Below are positions 6,828 through 6,913 of a DNA stretch of 6,913 nt, one piece after another. The stretch comes from Candidatus Aminicenantota bacterium. Lineage in GTDB: Bacteria > Acidobacteriota > Aminicenantia > Aminicenantales > UBA8522. Each line of letters opens with the position of its first letter. Within the stretch, counting starts at the first letter, position 1. The stretch spans positions 1-6,913 of the forward strand of contig JAFGRZ010000177.1 of the NCBI GenBank assembly GCA_016934895.1, read 5' to 3'. The notes under the pieces are model-generated. The model was not told the origin of the DNA. It was given only the letters and a program-made list of their open reading frames with translations, and did no database searches. The translations under genes were made by a program, and so were the position numbers.

Positions 6828-6859
6828 ATTGCTCCGTCACTTCGTTCCTCGCAATGACA
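6824..6859 (-). repeat. Dispersed intergenic repeat of the 'CHCEERSD-AIQ' type
   Basis: On the minus strand this segment begins TGTCATTGCGAGGAACGAAG and reads C-H-C-E-E-R-S-D-G-A-I-Q when translated. I recognise this from memory as a short repeat recurring between genes in many unrelated bacteria, where it yields spurious peptides containing HCEERSD. The ends form a short inverted repeat, ATTGC (6828-6832) with GCAAT (6851-6855). Only one copy is in this window, so its dispersed nature is knowledge, not observation here. The remaining bases to the window end (6860-6913) hold no gene or motif that I can support. Confidence 0.65.
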
Positions 6860-6913
6860 ACGTCCTCGCTGGGGAACCGAGCGGGCTGACGAACCACCGC
6901 AAGTTACCAAGGC

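Noticed and set aside
6865..6881. Small inverted repeat CTCG...CGAG
   Set aside because: Only four base pairs around a nine-base loop, expected by chance at this GC content.
6707..6910. N-terminal extension of the threonine aldolase reading frame to 6910
   Set aside because: It translates a dispersed intergenic repeat and crosses the promoter and ribosome binding site; the family's conserved N-terminus starts at 6706.

Overview
The window holds four protein-coding genes in a GC-rich genome. Three lie close together on the + strand (about 32-5683) and one lies convergently on the - strand (5675-6706). A roughly 200-base gene-free segment at the right end carries a promoter and a structured repeat. 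The organism looks like a didermic bacterium: two products have outer-membrane beta-barrel features. The large TonB-dependent receptor, with its N-terminal carboxypeptidase-regulatory-like domain, is a style common in Acidobacteriota and the candidate phylum Aminicenantes. The taxonomic placement is inference from gene style, not proof.

Layout. (1) 32-2842: Oar-like TonB-dependent outer-membrane receptor. Its true start is ambiguous because the first 35 bases contain a six-codon ATG frame, a good ribosome binding site and an overlapping in-frame CTG. (2) 2832-3662: secreted, probably outer-membrane beta-barrel protein of unknown function with an HDSDHDSDH loop, overlapping gene 1 by 11 bases. 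(3) 3674-5683: five-helix cytochrome-b-like membrane domain fused to two [4Fe-4S] motifs and two CCG domains, an architecture like the EtfAB:menaquinone oxidoreductases (EMO, 'DUF224' proteins) and HdrD. It begins 11 bases after gene 2 behind a strong ribosome binding site. (4) 5675-6706, minus strand: low-specificity L-threonine aldolase. Its last codons overlap the end of gene 3 by 9 bases. Its own promoter (TTGTGT-N17-TATAAT) and ribosome binding site are visible.

How they may work together. Genes 1-3 look co-transcribed and partly translationally coupled: two envelope proteins plus one inner-membrane redox enzyme that would pass electrons from a soluble donor (perhaps reduced ETF) to quinone. 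No etfAB, acyl-CoA dehydrogenase, tonB or exbBD is in the window, so the partners are unknown. The aldolase is probably an independent metabolic gene.

The strongest points for a second look are the start region of gene 1, a Gly replacing the expected last Cys of the first CCG domain in gene 3, the HDSD tandem repeat in gene 2, and the hairpin plus HCEERSD-type dispersed repeat upstream of the aldolase. I found no CRISPR array, tRNA, rRNA, transposase or clearly new defence-type system.
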